The translations under genes and the position numbers were made by a program. A stretch of DNA of 43,583 bases, taken from NCBI RefSeq assembly GCF_900107105.1, contig NZ_FNOT01000025.1, positions 1-43,583 of the forward strand, written 5' to 3'. This stretch comes from Geodermatophilus africanus. GTDB taxonomy: Bacteria > Actinomycetota > Actinomycetes > Mycobacteriales > Geodermatophilaceae. Positions 33,021 to 41,241 of this stretch are shown here, piece after piece (position 1 is the stretch's first letter; every line of letters starts with the position of its first letter). Below the pieces are notes generated by a model. It saw only the letters and a list, made by a program, of their open reading frames with translations, was not told where the DNA came from and ran no database searches.

Positions 33021-33890
33021 ATGACCGACATCGACCTCGGGACCGCCTACACCTGGGACGACGCCCGATCCCGAGGCGCGACCCGCGGGCAGATCGCCCA
33101 GGACGGCCGCCGCATCGGCCGTGGCCTCTACCTCTCCTCGGCCGTCGAGCCGGACCTGGCCACGCGGTGTCGCGCCTGGCGGCTGGTCCTCCCCGGTGAC
33201 GCCGCCTTCGGCCTCGGGACGGCGGCGCGGCTGTACGGGGCGCCGGTGGCGGAGCCGGCCGCCGTGCACGTCGTCGTCCCGTCGCGGCGACAGCTGCCCA
33301 GGCGCGCCGGGCTCGCTGTCCACGAGCGGCTGGTGACTGAGGACGACGTCGTGGGGGACGGCGGGCTGCCGCTGACGTCCGGCTCGCAGACCTTCCTCGA
33401 CCTGGCCGCGCTGCTGCCGCCCGCGGAGCTGGTGGCGGTCGGCGACGCACTCGTTCGCTCCGGGCACCTGGACGCCGGATCGCTGGCCCGGCGTCTCGAG
33501 CGCGCCGACCGCGTCCGGGGCGTCGTCCGCGCCCGCGAGTGCGCCCCACGGCTCGACGGGCGGGCGGCGTCCCGGCCGGAAAGCCTGGTCCGCTACTGGC
33601 TGGTGACCAGCGACCTGCCCGATCCGCAGGTGCAGCTGCCCGTGCACGACCGGTGGGGTCGCGTCGTCGCTCACGCCGACCTGGGCTACGCAGAGTGGAA
33701 GGTGGCCGTGGAGTACGAGGGCCGCCAGCACGCCGACGCCGACCAGTTCGGGCGGGACGTCGACCGCTACTCGCTCATGGCCGCCGACGGTTGGCTCGTC
33801 GTCCGCTTCGCCGCACGCCACCTGGGCAGCCCGGTCGTCGTGGTGGAGCGCACCCGGCGAGCCCTGGGCAGCCGCGGCTGGCGCCCCTGA
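33021..33890 (+). CDS. DUF559-type protein with N-terminal AbiEi-like region
   Basis: A 289-residue protein. The N-terminal part has a winged-helix-like start (TWDDARSRGATRGQIAQDGR, then GLYL) as in AbiEi-type antitoxin-like proteins. The C-terminal ~100 residues have a Vsr/DUF559-like nuclease pattern: ADLGYAEWKVAVEYEGRQH around 218-237 gives the Asp, Glu and further Glu/His of a PD-(D/E)xK-like core, then DRYSLMAADGWLVVRF. ATG at 33021. Such proteins are frequent, often multi-copy, in actinobacteria, and their role is unsettled. No AbiEii toxin gene is adjacent. It is bracketed by two palindromic repeats (ending 102 bp before and starting 52 bp after). Confidence 0.8.
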   Translation: MTDIDLGTAYTWDDARSRGATRGQIAQDGRRIGRGLYLSSAVEPDLATRCRAWRLVLPGDAAFGLGTAARLYGAPVAEPAAVHVVVPSRRQLPRRAGLAVHERLVTEDDVVGDGGLPLTSGSQTFLDLAALLPPAELVAVGDALVRSGHLDAGSLARRLERADRVRGVVRARECAPRLDGRAASRPESLVRYWLVTSDLPDPQVQLPVHDRWGRVVAHADLGYAEWKVAVEYEGRQHADADQFGRDVDRYSLMAADGWLVVRFAARHLGSPVVVVERTRRALGSRGWRP

Positions 33891-33942
33891 CGGCCGATCC
33901 TCCGCCGGCCCACTCGACCCCGCGCTCCTGGCACCTCCAGTT

Positions 33943-34008
33943 GATCATGGGGTTGTCGCAGGCGATACGCGACGACGCGCCGGCGAGGCCCGCAACAAGC
34001 CCATGATC
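33943..34008. repeat. Palindromic intergenic repeat, family A, copy 4
   Basis: A 66-bp element with arms GATCATGGGGTTGTCGC (33943-33959) and GCAACAAGCCCATGATC (33992-34008). Its centre (gatacgcgacgacgcgccgg) closely resembles that of copy 3, about 1.1 kb upstream, suggesting these two are the most closely related pair. It lies between the DUF559 gene and the formate dehydrogenase operon. A short hairpin GGCAAC-N5-GTTGCC follows at 34080-34096 in the presumed operon leader. Confidence 0.88.
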
Positions 34009-34154
34009 ACGGCACGGGAGGGGCAGAGACAGCCGCGGGAAGGGCGGGAGGCGGCGGAGGCGCAGGCCGCAGGCGGAACGGCAACGGCCGGTTGCCATCG
34101 GCGACGGCGGGTCTCGCAGCGCCGAGTCGGCGCCGGAGTGGCAGAGTTGCCGGT

Positions 34155-37100
34155 GTGAAGACCTGGCTCGACGCGTGGCCGGTGTTCCGGCAGCTGACCG
34201 GCCCCGACCCCCTCGGACGCGGCGCGGCCGCGCGCAGCAAGGCGACGGAGAACGTGGTGAGCCGCACGGCCACCGCCGACCGCGTCGTGCAGAGCGTGTG
34301 CCCGTACTGCGCGGTGGGGTGCGGCCAGCGGATCTACGTCAAGGACGAGCAGATCGTCCAGATCGAGGGTGACCCGGACTCGCCGATCAGCCGCGGCCGG
34401 CTGTGCCCCAAGGGCAGCGCCAGCAAGCAGCTGGTCACCAGCCCGACCCGCGTGACGACGGTGAAGTACCGCCGTCCGTTCGGGACGGAGTGGGAGGACC
34501 TCGAGCTCGACACGGCGATGCACATGATCGCCGACCGCGTGCTCGAGGCCCGCCGCAGGGGCTGGCAGGACGAGAACGACGGCAAGCGCGTCAACCGCAC
34601 CATGGGGTTAGCGAGCCTCGGAGGGGCGACCCTCGACAACGAGGAGAACTACCTCATGAAGAAGCTCTACAGCGCCCTGGGCGCGATACAGATCGAGAAT
34701 CAGGCGCGCATATAGCACTCCGCCACGGTGCCCGGTCTGGGCGCCTCGTTCGGCCGTGGCGGTGCCACGAACTTCCAGGAAGACCTCGCGAACTCCGACT
34801 GCATCGTCATCGAGGGTTCGAACATGGCCGAGTGCCACCCGGTGGGCTTCCAGTGGGTGGGTGAGGCCAAGGCGCGCGGCGCGAAGGTCATCCACATCGA
34901 CCCGCGCTTCACCCGCACCAGCGCGATCGCCGACCTGCACGTGCCGCTGCGCATCGGCACGGACATCGCGTTCCTCGGCGGCCTGATCAACCACGTGCTC
35001 ACCAACGAGCTGTACTTCAAGGAGTACGTCGTCGCCTACACCAACGCCGCGGCGCTGGTGAGCCAGGACTTCATCGACTCCGAGGACCTCGACGGCCTGT
35101 TCTCCGGGTTCGACCCGGAGCGGAACCTGTACGACGAGGCCAGCTGGCAGTACGAGCCGGAGGAGCCGCCGCACTCCGGCTCGGACGACCCGGCCGGGGC
35201 TGCCGAGCAGGACCGCAAGGAGCAGGACCCGGAGGTCAAGAAGACCGACAAGGCCCAGGCGGCCGGCAGCGGTGGCCCGCCGATCGCGGCCAAGCCGAAG
35301 CGGGACGAGACGCTGCAGCACCCGCGCTCGGTGTTCCAGGTCCTGAAGCGGCACTTCGCCCGCTACACCCCGGAGATGGTGGCCGAGGTCTGCGGCATCG
35401 AGCCGGAGGTCTTCCTGCAGGTCGCCCGCTGGGTGACCGAGAACAGCGGTCGCGAGCGGACGACGGCGTGGGTGTACTCGGTGGGCTGGACGCAGCACAG
35501 CGTCGGCGCGCAGTACATCCGCACCTGCTCGATCCTGCAGACACTGCTGGGCAACATCGGCCGTCCCGGCGGCGGGATCCTGGCGCTGCGCGGGCACGCC
35601 AGCATCCAGGGTTCGACCGACGTCCCGACGCTGTACAACCTGCTGCCGGGTTACCTGCCCATGCCGCACGCGCTGCAGCACGGGAGCCTCGACGAGTACT
35701 GCGCCGACGCGGCCGGCAAGGCCGGCTTCTGGGGCAACAAGCGCGCCTACATGACCAGCCTGCTCAAGGCCTGGTGGGGGGACGCCGCGACGCCGGAGAA
35801 CGACTTCGCGTTCGACTACCTCCCCAGGATCGACGGCGACCACAGCTCGTACCGGACGATCACCGACATGATCAAGGGCAAGGTCTCCGGCTACTTCCTG
35901 GTCGGCGAGAACCCGACGGTCGGGCACCCCAACGGGCGCATGAACCGGTTCGGGCTGGCCAACCTGGACTGGCTGGTGGTCCGCGACCTGCAGATGATCG
36001 AGTCGGCGACCTTCTGGAAGGAGTCCCCGGAGATCGAGACCGGGGAGCTGGCGCCCGAGACGATCGGCACCGAGGTCTTCTTCGTGCCCGCGGCCTCGCA
36101 CGCGGAGAAGGAGGGGACGTTCACCCAGACCCAGCGGCTGCTGCAGTGGCGGCACAAGGCGGTCGAGCCGCCGGGTGACGCCACGAGCGACCTGTGGTTC
36201 TACTTCCACCTCGGTCGCATCCTGCGCGAGCGGCTGGCCGACTCCACCGACCCGCGGGACCGCCCGCTGCTCGACCTCACCTGGGACTACCCGACCCACG
36301 GGCCCGACCAGGAGCCGAGCGCCGACGCCATCCTGCGGGAGATCAACGGCACCGGCCCGGACGGGCGTGCGGTGTCGGGGTACATGGAGCTGAAGGACGA
36401 CGGCTCGACGTCGTGCGGCTGCTGGATCTACTCGGGCGTCTACGCCGACGAGGTCAACCAGGCCGCGCGCCGCAAGCCCGGCCGCGAGCAGGGGCCGGTG
36501 GCCGCCGAGTGGGGCTGGGCCTGGCCGTACAACCGGCGGATCCTCTACAACCGCGCCTCCGCCGACCCCGACGGCAAGCCGTGGAGCGAGCGCAAGGCCT
36601 ACGTCTGGTGGGACGAGGAGGCCGGTCGCTGGACCGGCCTGGACAACCCGGACTTCGAGGCGACCAAGCGGCCGGACTACGTGCCGCCGGAGGGCGCCCG
36701 GGCGCAGGACGCGATCGGCGGCGCCGACCCGTTCGTCATGCAGGGCGACGGCAAGGCCTGGCTGTTCGCGCCCGCGGGGGTGGTCGACGGTCCGCTGCCG
36801 ACGCACTACGAGCCGGCGGAGTCCGTCGTCGAGAACGCCCTGTACAAGCAGCAGGCGAACCCGACGCTGGAGCGCATCGAGGGGCCGTGGAACCGGGAGA
36901 ACCCGCCGCTGTCCGACGTCTTCCCGTTCCAGGTGACCACCTACCGGCTGACCGAGCACCACACCGCCGGCGGGATGAGCCGCACGCTGCCCTACCTGTC
37001 GGAGCTGCAGCCGGAGTTCTTCGTCGAGGTGAGCCCCGAGCTCGCCGCGCTGCGCGGCCTGACCAACGGCGAGTACGCCACGCTGGTCAGCTCGCGGACG

Positions 37101-37445
37101 GCGATCGAGGCGAAGGTCCTGGTCACCGAGCGGATCCGGCCGATCAAGCTGCGGGACGGCCAGGTCGTGCACCAGATCGGGATGCCCTACCACTGGTCCT
37201 ACAGCGGCCTCTCGACCGGCGACGGGGCCAACGACCTGCTCGGGATCGTGCTCGACCCGAACACGCACATCCAGGAGGACAAGGTCAGCACCGCCGACAT
37301 CCGGCCGGGACGGCGACCGCGCGGGCCCGAGCTCGTCGACTTCGTCGAGGGCTACCGGCAGCGCGCCGGCGTGCCGTCGGGGCGGGTCGGGGTCAACGGC
37401 CGCGACCCGGTCGCCGCCGAGGCCGGCGAGGGGTCGACGCTGTGA
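34155..37445 (+). CDS. fdnG: Formate dehydrogenase catalytic (alpha) subunit, selenocysteine coded by UAG
   Basis: One continuous frame of 1097 codons with a single internal TAG (codon 187, 34713-34715). Homologues of the FDH-N/FdhF type have selenocysteine in the same context (NQARI-U-HSATVPGL here; NQARV-U-HGPTVASL in E. coli FdnG). The N-terminus carries a [4Fe-4S] site at Cys49, Cys52, Cys56 and Cys84 (VCPYCAVGCG, then RLCPKG). Molybdopterin-binding segments follow (ECHPVGFQWV, IHIDPRFTRTSAIADLHVPL), and a molydopterin-dinucleotide domain ends the chain (HHTAGGMSRTLPYL, VHQIGMPYHW). Selenium would bind the Mo/W centre in formate oxidation. No twin-arginine signal is seen. GTG at 34155 is a tentative start, giving the KTWLDAWPVFRQLTG start. 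Without recoding only 186 residues would be made. Confidence 0.9.
34713..34715 (+). other. In-frame UAG selenocysteine codon
   Basis: TAG in the formate dehydrogenase frame, preceded by ...ENQARI and followed by HSATVPGLG. The frame before and after is identical (34155, 34713 and 34728 are in the same phase). UAG-coded selenocysteine in Geodermatophilus and Blastococcus has been reported (Mukai et al., Angew. Chem. 2016, from memory). UAG is an ordinary stop at 13349-13351 and 15039-15041. Confidence 0.88.
34727..34745 (+). promoter_or_regulatory. Bacterial SECIS-like hairpin
   Basis: GGTGCCC (34727-34733), loop GGTCT (34734-34738), GGGCGCC (34739-34745): a 7-bp stem with one G-U pair. The loop GGUCU matches the SelB-binding loop of E. 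coli fdhF, and 11 nt separate the stem from the UAG, the same spacing as in the minimal fdhF element. It is translated as VPGLGA, so it overlaps coding sequence. Confidence 0.88.
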
Positions 37446-37473
37446 CCGGCTGCAGGGCAGACAGGAGGCCGGC

Positions 37474-38544
37474 ATGACCTCGATCAGCTCGGCGAGCCCG
37501 GCCTTCACCGGGCGCGACCCCGACAACCGGCTGTTCGGGCCGCTGCCCGACGTGCAGGGGGAAGCCGGCTACGACGGTGACCACCCGGCGCGGGTGGGCT
37601 TCTTCACCGACACCTCGGTGTGCATCGGCTGCAAGGCCTGCGAGGTGGCTTGCAAGGAGTGGAACACCCTGCCGATGGACGACGCGCACGGCGTGCGCGA
37701 CGTCATCGGGCTGTCCGGGATGTCCTACGACAACACCGGTCAGCTCGGCGCCAACTCCTGGCGGCACGTGGCGTTCATCGAGCAGACCCGGACCGTGGAC
37801 CTGCCGATGCCGACCTTCGGCCGGCCCGGGGACGACCGGCAGGACTCCGGCCGCTCGGTTCCCGACGGCCCGAACGACGACAGCCTGGCGACCGCGCAGC
37901 AGTCCAGCGTGCTCAACGCCGAGGCGCTCAGCGAGTTCGACCCGCAGACCGGGCAGTCGGGGACGGACAAGCAGATCCGCTGGCTGATGAGCTCCGACGT
38001 GTGCAAGCACTGCACGCACGCCGGGTGCCTGGACGTCTGCCCGACCGGGGCGCTGTTCCGCACCGAGTTCGGCACGGTCGTCGTCCAGGACGACATCTGC
38101 AACGGCTGCGGTTACTGCGTGCCGTCCTGCCCGTACGGCGTCATCGAGCAGCGCAAGGGCGACGGCCGGGTCTTCAAGTGCACGATGTGCTACGACCGGC
38201 TGACCGACGGGCTGCAGCCGGCGTGCGCCACCGCCTGCCCGACCCAGTCGATCCAGTTCGGCAACCTCGACGAGCTGCAGGCCCGCGCCGACGCGCGGCT
38301 GGCCACGCTCAAGGAGCAGGGCGTCGAGACCGCACGGCTCTACGGGCGCGACGAGGACGACGGCGTCGGCGGCAACGGCGCGTTCTTCCTGCTGCTCGAC
38401 GAGCCGGAGGTCTACGGCCTGCCGCCGGATCCGATCGTGACCACGCGCGACCTGCCCGCGATGTGGAAGTCGGCCGGTGCGGCCGCGGTGATGATCCTCG
38501 GGGTGGCGCTGTCAGCCGTCCTCGGGTCGAGGAGGCTCAGGTGA
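37474..38544 (+). CDS. fdnH: Formate dehydrogenase iron-sulfur (beta) subunit
   Basis: A 356-residue ferredoxin-like subunit that passes electrons from the alpha subunit to the membrane subunit. Four Cys clusters are visible: CIGCKACEVACKEWN (about 50-64), CKHCTHAGCLDVCPTGAL, CNGCGYCVPSCPYGV and CTMCYDRL...CATACPTQSI, enough for four [4Fe-4S] centres. A C-terminal hydrophobic helix (SAGAAAVMILGVALSAVLG) anchors it. ATG at 37474, 28 bp after the alpha-subunit stop. It has a long insertion between the first clusters (about 95-160) compared with the compact E. coli form. Confidence 0.95.
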   Translation: MTSISSASPAFTGRDPDNRLFGPLPDVQGEAGYDGDHPARVGFFTDTSVCIGCKACEVACKEWNTLPMDDAHGVRDVIGLSGMSYDNTGQLGANSWRHVAFIEQTRTVDLPMPTFGRPGDDRQDSGRSVPDGPNDDSLATAQQSSVLNAEALSEFDPQTGQSGTDKQIRWLMSSDVCKHCTHAGCLDVCPTGALFRTEFGTVVVQDDICNGCGYCVPSCPYGVIEQRKGDGRVFKCTMCYDRLTDGLQPACATACPTQSIQFGNLDELQARADARLATLKEQGVETARLYGRDEDDGVGGNGAFFLLLDEPEVYGLPPDPIVTTRDLPAMWKSAGAAAVMILGVALSAVLGSRRLR

Positions 38545-38617
38545 CCAAGCTCGCGAGGTCACCGATGAGCAGAGCACCGATCGGCACAGCTCCGACGAGC
38601 GCCAGCGAGGAGGAGCT

Positions 38618-39655
38618 GTGACCGAGGGCATCACGACGCCGGGCGCGGGCTGGCGGCGGGCGGACGGGCCGCCGGCGCAGAAGCGGCAGAAGCGGCGCCG
38701 GCGCGGCGGGGGTCGCCCCGGCGGCGAGGTGGCAATGGTCGAGGAGGCCGAGTTCACCTCCTACTACGGCCGGCCGATCATCAAGCCGCCGGTGTGGAAG
38801 ACGCCGGACGTGCCGCTGTACCTCTTCCTCGGGGGTGCGGCCGGCTCGTCGTCGATCATGGCGGCGCTGGCCGACCTCACTGACCGGCCGGCGCTCACCC
38901 GCAACGCCCGCTACGTCTCCGGTGGCGCGGCGATCGCCTCGGTCGTGTTCCTCGTCCACGACCTGGGCCGGCCCGAGCGGTTCCTGCACATGCTGCGGGT
39001 GATCAAGCCGACGTCCCCGCTGTCGATCGGCTCCTACATCCTGGCGCCGTTCAGCGCGGCGGCCGGGGCGACGGCGGCGGTCGAGCTGCTCGGCTGGTTC
39101 CCGCGGCTCAAGCGCTTCGGCGGGGTGGTCGCGGCGCTGTTCGGCGGCCCGCTGGCGACCTACACCGGGGTGCTGTTCGCCAACACCGCCGTCCCGTCGT
39201 GGCACGCCGCCCACAAGGAGCTGCCGTTCGTCTTCGGCGCCTCCGGGATGGCCGCCGGCGGGGGTCTCACGATGGCGCTCAGCCCGATCGACGAGGCCGG
39301 GCCGTCGCGCAAGATGGCGGTGGCCGGTGCGGCGATCGAGCTGGCCGCGATGCACCGGGTCGAGACCGAGTTCGGCATCGTCAGCGAGCCGTACCACGAG
39401 GGCAGGGCCGGCCGGCTGCTGCGCGCGGCGAAGTCGTGCACCGCGGCCGGTGCCGCGCTCACCGTCGTCGCCGGACGCCGGCGTGCGGGCGCGGTCGTGG
39501 CCGGGGCCCTGCTCGCGGCCGGGTCGCTGCTCACCCGCTTTGGCGTGTTCGAGGCGGGCATGGCCAGCGCCAGGGACCCCAAGTACACCGTCGTCCCGCA
39601 GCGCGAGCGACTCGCAGCGCGGGAGAACGGGCACGCACCGACGATCACTCGCTGA
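38618..39655 (+). CDS. nrfD: NrfD/PsrC-like membrane subunit of formate dehydrogenase
   Basis: A 345-residue integral membrane protein of the NrfD/PsrC family. A basic N-terminus (to about 35) is followed by about eight helices, with the family segment VPLYLFLGGAAGSSS, the conserved VFLVHDLGRPERFLHMLRV motif and SIGSYILAPFSAAAG. It would pass electrons from the iron-sulfur subunit to menaquinone. The start is GTG at 38618 with GAGGAGG at 38608-38614; the 73 bp before it contain no gene. This heme-free membrane partner replaces the cytochrome b subunit (FdnI) found in E. coli. It is the last gene of the operon; no fdhD or fdhE follows. Confidence 0.92.
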   Translation: MTEGITTPGAGWRRADGPPAQKRQKRRRRGGGRPGGEVAMVEEAEFTSYYGRPIIKPPVWKTPDVPLYLFLGGAAGSSSIMAALADLTDRPALTRNARYVSGGAAIASVVFLVHDLGRPERFLHMLRVIKPTSPLSIGSYILAPFSAAAGATAAVELLGWFPRLKRFGGVVAALFGGPLATYTGVLFANTAVPSWHAAHKELPFVFGASGMAAGGGLTMALSPIDEAGPSRKMAVAGAAIELAAMHRVETEFGIVSEPYHEGRAGRLLRAAKSCTAAGAALTVVAGRRRAGAVVAGALLAAGSLLTRFGVFEAGMASARDPKYTVVPQRERLAARENGHAPTITR

Positions 39656-39999
39656 GGCGGGTGTAGCCGCCCTCAACGCGGCCCCGCGGTACCGGCTCGG
39701 AGCGGTACACCCGGTGGGTTCCGCTCGAACATCTCACCACGCGGCGCCGCTGGGGGAAGCAGCGAGATGGACGGCACCAGCGGCCCTGGTCGGGGACCGA
39801 GTCCGGACGCCGGGCCGTATTCAGCGTCCACATCGAGCCCGGCACCGCCGTTGAGATCACCCGTCGCTTCGAGCGGCTCGTCCCACGCCTGCCCAGCTGG
39901 ACAGGCTGGGCGACGGCTGCCAGCGCGCCGCCCGGGCTGACCGGGTGGTCAACACCGACGGCCGACGATCAACTCGACGCACAGCGCCGGGGAGGCCGC
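39656..39999. other. 344-bp gap without a convincing gene
   Basis: Between the end of the nrfD-like gene and the convergent CelD/GNAT-like gene. An open stretch around 39810-39960 reads like protein (RRAVFSVHIEPGTAVEITRR) but has no good start, stop or family match, so it may be a gene remnant or chance. No hairpin terminator or palindromic repeat was seen. Confidence 0.4.
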
Positions 40000-41109
40000 T
40001 CACCCCCCTGTCCGCGCCGCTCGGATCCGCTGCAGGCCCCACCAGCCCAGTCGGCGCGCCACCGCGTCTGCGCCGGCCACGGGCGACCACGCCGAGAGCG
40101 GGTACACATTGACGTCTAGGCAGGAACGCACTTCCTCTGTCCATACGGCCGTCCACGGCTCCTCGGCGCCGAGGAAGTCGAACGCGGTCAGGCCACGGTT
40201 TGCGGCCTGCCGGACCGTGTGTAGCATCAGGAGATTGCCGGGCGAGCACCGGGCGAACTCCTCGTCAAAGCCGATCTTGAATAGGCTGTACCGCCCCTGC
40301 TGCTCGACGGCGACCTGGACTGCCACGGCTCGGCCGCCGATGCGCAGGAAAGCAAGCCGGGTGGCTTTCTCTTCCGCGGCGATCTCACAGAGCCGCAGCA
40401 GGAAGGAGCGCTTTCGGGGGCTAGCAGCGAGCGCCGTACCCGCCCTCATCTTCCAGCCGGAGGCCTCGACCGCGACAACCTCCTCGAAGAGCGGGCCGAC
40501 CTGCTCGGGCGTGGGTTCCTCGACGGTCAGCTCCACCTGGCCCAGTTGCTCGGCGCGACGGAGCGCGGTCCGGAAGTCACCTCGCCGGCGCTTGCTGAAG
40601 TGGTGTTCCGGCTCGCGCCATCGCTTGTCCAACGCGATGGTGGGGGTTCCGACGACGAGCCTCGTGCGCACGAGCGCACGTCGACCGTGCATGGCTTGCA
40701 GAGGCGGGAGGAGTGGCGACTCGGCCGGCAAGCGCTTGAAGCGGAGCGGGACACCGCGACGTACCGCGTCCTCGACGAGAAGGCCCAGGCCACGGGCGTC
40801 GTAGCCGCGCACATCCATGGGCTCACTTACCTGCCGGACGCCGAGCATTTCCCACGTCCAGGGACTTCGGCGGTTGCGCACGAGCGGGAGGACGGCTGTC
40901 GGCACGTCGACAGAGCCGGCGACAGCAACGCCCAGTTCGTGTTCGGCGCCGTACACCTCGAGCCATGCCTGCACCCAGGCGTGTCCCCCGACGGCTGCAC
41001 TCGTCGACGGGAGCGCGTCCCAAGCCGCGGAGGCTCGACTGACGTCAGCCGCACCGGTCAGCAGCTGCACTTCAGCATCCGCGGATGCCCTTGCCGTCGC
41101 ATTCGTCAT
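40000..41109 (-). CDS. CelD/BcsL-like GNAT-family acetyltransferase
   Basis: A 369-residue protein of the CelD/BcsL or FemAB-like acetyltransferase group. N-terminal and C-terminal GNAT-like halves are joined by a basic region (HHFSKRRRGDFRTALRRAEQ). The C-terminal half shows FLRIGGRAVAVQVAVEQQGR, YSLFKIGFDEEFARCSPGNL and LTAFDFLGAEEPW, typical of the acyl-CoA-binding fold of this group. Such proteins often act in extracellular polysaccharide or cell-envelope modification. ATG at 41109 is preferred over an upstream GTG because GGGAGG lies just before it. GC content and codon use look a little lower than in the rest of the window. Confidence 0.75.
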   Translation of the reverse strand: MTNATARASADAEVQLLTGAADVSRASAAWDALPSTSAAVGGHAWVQAWLEVYGAEHELGVAVAGSVDVPTAVLPLVRNRRSPWTWEMLGVRQVSEPMDVRGYDARGLGLLVEDAVRRGVPLRFKRLPAESPLLPPLQAMHGRRALVRTRLVVGTPTIALDKRWREPEHHFSKRRRGDFRTALRRAEQLGQVELTVEEPTPEQVGPLFEEVVAVEASGWKMRAGTALAASPRKRSFLLRLCEIAAEEKATRLAFLRIGGRAVAVQVAVEQQGRYSLFKIGFDEEFARCSPGNLLMLHTVRQAANRGLTAFDFLGAEEPWTAVWTEEVRSCLDVNVYPLSAWSPVAGADAVARRLGWWGLQRIRAARTGG

Positions 41110-41241
41110 CGTTCCTCCCGGTGAGACCTGCACTCGGTGGCGGGGCGCACAGTAGGTCGCTCTCCAGCGTTCCGGGCCGGGTTCGCGCGCGACACAACCG
41201 AGGGCGGGTGTGGGCTCCGCGAGGCCGGTTCCGTGGCTCCG

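Noticed and set aside
33021..33890. A complete AbiE toxin-antitoxin pair
   Set aside because: Only an AbiEi-like N-terminus is seen, and no AbiEii nucleotidyltransferase gene lies next to it.
34155..34715. Reading the formate dehydrogenase as a broken pseudogene with a premature stop
   Set aside because: The stop falls exactly on the selenocysteine site, the frame continues without other damage for 910 codons, and a SECIS-like hairpin follows at the correct distance.
34713..34715. UAG read as pyrrolysine
   Set aside because: The enzyme family carries Sec or Cys at this site, the hairpin has the SelB-type loop, and pyrrolysine use is not expected in this group of organisms.
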